Shown: positions 6,411 to 8,080 of the stretch, in pieces
Layout: every line of letters begins with the position of its first letter
How positions within the stretch are numbered: position 1 is the first letter of the stretch
Assembly (NCBI GenBank): GCA_022710245.1
Contig: JAKLHH010000304.1
Span: 1 to 8,080 of the forward strand
Direction of reading: 5' to 3'
DNA: 8,080 nt
Source: Myxococcota bacterium
GTDB taxonomy: Bacteria > Myxococcota > Polyangia > GCA-2747355 > JAKLHH01
Translations under genes and position numbers: made by a program
The notes under the pieces: model-generated
What the model was told of the DNA's origin: nothing
The model's input: the letters and a program-made list of their open reading frames with translations, nothing else
Databases searched by the model: none

Positions 6411-7543
6411 CGCAGCAACCCCCGTGAGAGCACGACAAGGAGGAGCAGGAGCGGCAGCAGCGACGAGGCCTCGGGCGACGCGTCCTCGCCCTGCACGCGG
6501 CAGCTGCAGCCCGACGTCTCGCCGCTCCCCGGCGACTTCGCGCCATCCGCCCGGCCGTCTCCGGAGACCGCCTTGTCCGCGGCGCCCGCGTCGGCGAGCG
6601 CGCCCCCGTCGGGCGTGGGGTTGCAGGCCGGCGTGGCCTCCATGGTCTGGCTGCTGTCGGGGTCGAAGCTCCCCGTCAGGCGCTGCCCGGCGATGGCCAG
6701 GCTCTCGGGCAGGCTCATCCCGGCGACGGAGACCTTGCGCAGGAACGTCCCGTCGTGCCGGAACTCGTAGAGCTCCGCGGAGCCGAAGGAGGCGACGATC
6801 AGCCGGCAGTCCCAGGTGAGGACGATGCCGGTCGGCTTGGTCAGGCCGGGCGCCGTGATGGTCCGCTCCTGGTTCCGCTGCGCGTCGAAGACGACCACGT
6901 CGTTCTCCGAGAGCCGCGAGGCGAAGATGCGGTCCGCGCCGTCGACGACCATGTCCTCGTAGAGGAGGCCGACCTTGACCCCGAAGGTCTTCAGGGTGGT
7001 CCCCGCGGTGTCGACCTCGCGGATGCCGCGGCCCTGCGCCGAGAAGTCCGCGATGATCACGTGGCCGGCCTTGGTGAAGTTGACGTTGCCGAGGTTGGTG
7101 TAGAGCGGGTCGTTGACCAGGTAGCCCTGCAGCGCGCCGGCCTCGCTCAGCTTGAAGACGCGCCCGTCGCCCGGGTTCGCGCTCGCGAAGAGCACGCCCT
7201 TGACGTCGAAGTTGAGGCTCTCCACCGCCGGCTTGGTGAACGCGTCGACGCTGAACGCCACGATCTGCACGCCGGTCTCGTCGAAGCCCACGATGCGGTT
7301 GTTGCCGGTGTCGGCGACGTAGAGGCGGCCGGTGGGGGTGAAGGCCATGCCGTTCGGCACGCTCAGCCCGGCGCCGTCGAACCAGCTCCGCACCAGCTGC
7401 AGCTTGTCGTCGAGCTCGAGGATGTTGTTGCCGCCGCGGTTGGTGACGAAGATGTTTCGCTTGGTGTAGGCATCGGCCGCGGGCGCAGCGACGCTGGCGA
7501 CCAGCACCAGGAGCAGGGCGGCGAGCAGAGGCCGTGCACGCAT
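6377..7543 (-). CDS. Secreted NHL-type beta-propeller protein with MYXO-CTERM-like tail
   Basis: This 388-residue protein has a clear Sec signal peptide (residues 1-25; MRARPLLAALLLVLVASVAA, then PAADA). Residues 26-300 are propeller blades of the NHL/SMP-30 type, for example IFVTNRGGNNILELD, GMAFTPTGRLYVADTGNNRIVGFD, HVIIADFSAQGRGIREVD, RIFASRLSENDVVVFD and RLIVASFGSAELYEF. A Gly/Asp/Ser-rich spacer (about 305-345) follows. The tail resembles the MYXO-CTERM sorting signal: GCSC (Cys346, Cys348), hydrophobic SLLPLLLLLVVL (361-372) and several Arg to the end. Known MYXO-CTERM proteins are processed by myxosortases and surface-anchored. Of three in-frame ATGs, the one at 7541-7543 has GAGGTG four bases upstream. 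The frame is open back to 7741, but there is no binding site for the other starts. No catalytic residues are evident, so a binding role is more likely. Its end overlaps the Cys-repeat lipoprotein gene by 34 bases. Confidence 0.88.
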   Translation of the reverse strand: MRARPLLAALLLVLVASVAAPAADAYTKRNIFVTNRGGNNILELDDKLQLVRSWFDGAGLSVPNGMAFTPTGRLYVADTGNNRIVGFDETGVQIVAFSVDAFTKPAVESLNFDVKGVLFASANPGDGRVFKLSEAGALQGYLVNDPLYTNLGNVNFTKAGHVIIADFSAQGRGIREVDTAGTTLKTFGVKVGLLYEDMVVDGADRIFASRLSENDVVVFDAQRNQERTITAPGLTKPTGIVLTWDCRLIVASFGSAELYEFRHDGTFLRKVSVAGMSLPESLAIAGQRLTGSFDPDSSQTMEATPACNPTPDGGALADAGAADKAVSGDGRADGAKSPGSGETSGCSCRVQGEDASPEASSLLPLLLLLVVLSRGLLRCHRSGARSRG

Positions 7544-7547
7544 CGGG

Positions 7548-7553
7548 CACCTC
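7548..7553 (-). promoter_or_regulatory. Ribosome binding site deciding the beta-propeller start
   Basis: On the minus strand GAGGTG ends four bases before the ATG at 7541-7543. The alternative in-frame ATGs at 7553-7555 and 7565-7567 have pyrimidine-rich or unsuitable upstream sequence and would add residues in front of the signal peptide. Confidence 0.65.
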
Positions 7554-7614
7554 ATCAGGAGGTCCATCTTCGCCGGGTTCGAGCAGAACCGCCAGAGCCG
7601 GTCACGTCCCTCGC

Positions 7615-7788
7615 TCACGCCGCGCGCCGCCCCTGTCCATCGCCGGGTGCGCGGAAGATGCTGAGGTCCATCGAGGAGAGGATCGGTCGCTCGGCGGCGG
7701 CGCGAGCCGCGCGGGCTCTCTGCCGCTCGTGGCGACGCCACCAGCTCGCCAGCGACCAGCTCCTCAGGCGATCATGGACGCCGCGCAT
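7615..7788 (-). CDS. Small hypothetical protein, 57 residues, Arg/Trp-rich
   Basis: An ATG at 7786-7788 is preceded by GAGGAG with a six-base spacer (7795-7800), one of the best ribosome binding sites in the window. About 84 % of its codons end in G or C, as in the neighbouring genes. The N-terminal half is basic and has three tryptophans (RLRSWSLASWWRRHERQR), probably an amphipathic helix. Then comes an Ala/Arg stretch and the short hydrophobic RPILSSMDLSIFRAP. There is no signal peptide, cysteine or recognisable domain. It lies between the AgmX/PglI-like gene and the beta-propeller gene on the same strand, 71 bases before the latter. The frame extends upstream to a GTG at 7899 without a good binding site. 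It could be a real small membrane-associated protein, or non-coding; if so, 7544-7934 is an untranslated stretch of 391 bases. Confidence 0.5.
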   Translation of the reverse strand: MRGVHDRLRSWSLASWWRRHERQRARAARAAAERPILSSMDLSIFRAPGDGQGRRAA

Positions 7789-7934
7789 GGGGCGCTCCTC
7801 GGGGAGCACGGGCTCCGCTCTCCGGAGGAGCAACGCCGATGCCAGCCGCGGACGGACGCGCGGACGCGGGGTTGCGCGCGCGTGTGGGGTCCCTGCCACA
7901 GGTGCGGGAGGACGACGAGCCGGGGCTGTCGCGC
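7789..7934. other. Intergenic region between the small gene and the AgmX/PglI-like gene
   Basis: Apart from the GAGGAG binding site at 7795-7800 there is little to see. A small hairpin CTCCG/CGGAG with loop CTCTC lies around 7811-7825. No convincing two-element promoter and no T-run terminator were recognised on the minus strand, so read-through from the upstream gene is possible. Confidence 0.35.
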
Positions 7935-8080
7935 TCAGAACCCGATCGGGTGCACCAGGAACGGGAAGCGGACCGGCACCTGTCCCTTGCTCGGCGCCGG
8001 GAACCTCCAGGTGCGGATGGCCGAGACGATGCAGCCCTGCACCGCCGGCGAGGCGACGGTGCTCGAGCTGATCCGCGCCG
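7935..8080 (-). CDS. AgmX/PglI-type (TonB-like) C-terminal domain protein, 3' part only
   Basis: The minus strand is open from the window edge to a TGA at 7935-7937 and gives the last 47 residues of a protein whose start lies beyond 8080. The sequence reads ISSSTVASPAVQGCIVSAI, then RTWRFPAPSKG, then QVPVRFPFLVHPIGF. This is the pattern of the AgmX/PglI C-terminal domain of myxobacterial gliding and TonB-like envelope proteins: a Ser/Thr stretch, V-x-x-C-I-x-x-A-I-R-x-W-x-F-P-x-P, then a Val-rich strand ending in PF. In those proteins the domain acts in the periplasm, usually after an N-terminal FHA or membrane-anchor region that cannot be seen here. Codon use fits. The gene is upstream of, and on the same strand as, the small protein and the propeller/lipoprotein pair. 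Confidence 0.8.
   Translation of the reverse strand, partial: ARISSSTVASPAVQGCIVSAIRTWRFPAPSKGQVPVRFPFLVHPIGF

Noticed and set aside
5038..6819. A 593-codon + strand frame rich in Ser, Gln and Arg opposite the Cys repeats
   Set aside because: It is the mirror image of the repeat array. It lacks a domain or start signal and runs out of the array into a different gene.
4335..7550. A single 1071-codon minus-strand gene joining the propeller region and the Cys repeats
   Set aside because: The part before 6410 is an out-of-frame reading of the propeller gene. A signal peptide with lipobox starts exactly at the ATG 6408-6410.
6755..8071. A 438-codon + strand frame opposite the propeller gene
   Set aside because: It is Val/Asp/Glu/Ala-rich antisense of a clear secreted propeller gene and of the AgmX/PglI-like gene end.

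Overview
The window is a GC-rich (roughly 70 % or more) stretch of bacterial chromosome that most resembles Myxococcota (myxobacteria). This rests on sequence traits, not on a database match. They are strong G/C bias at third codon positions, a TIGR02996 'repeat-companion' leucine-rich protein, a secreted beta-propeller protein ending in a MYXO-CTERM-like tail (Cys motif, hydrophobic segment, Arg-rich end), and the last 47 codons of an AgmX/PglI-type (TonB-like) C-terminal domain.

Layout, left to right. Bases 1-134 hold a possible gene end on the + strand and a cluster of small palindromes and direct repeats. Bases 135-1307 (-) encode a cytoplasmic TIGR02996/leucine-rich repeat protein. A 102-base divergent intergenic region carries a good sigma70-like promoter for the next gene, whose mRNA looks leaderless. 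Bases 1410-3047 (+) encode an exported SpoIID/LytB-type peptidoglycan enzyme with a SPOR-like segment before the catalytic domain. Bases 3048-3192 are intergenic and contain a striking AT-rich perfect 15-bp inverted repeat immediately before 3193-4338 (+), an AAA/DUF4143 ATPase. That gene converges on, and shares a 4-base CTAG with, the end of 4335-6410 (-).

The right half is a run of minus-strand genes for envelope proteins. In transcription order these are the partial AgmX/PglI-like gene (from beyond 8080 to 7935), a possible 57-residue protein (7788-7615), a secreted NHL-type beta-propeller with a MYXO-CTERM-like tail (7543-6377), and a lipoprotein (6410-4335). The lipoprotein consists almost entirely of 22 tandem four-cysteine repeats of about 27 residues. 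The last two genes overlap by 34 bases, so they are probably translated together and may act as a pair at the cell surface.

The most unusual element is this two-gene module of a MYXO-CTERM-type beta-propeller plus a 22-repeat cysteine-rich lipoprotein. The palindrome in front of the DUF4143 ATPase is second. No rRNA, tRNA, CRISPR array, insertion sequence or phage gene was recognised.
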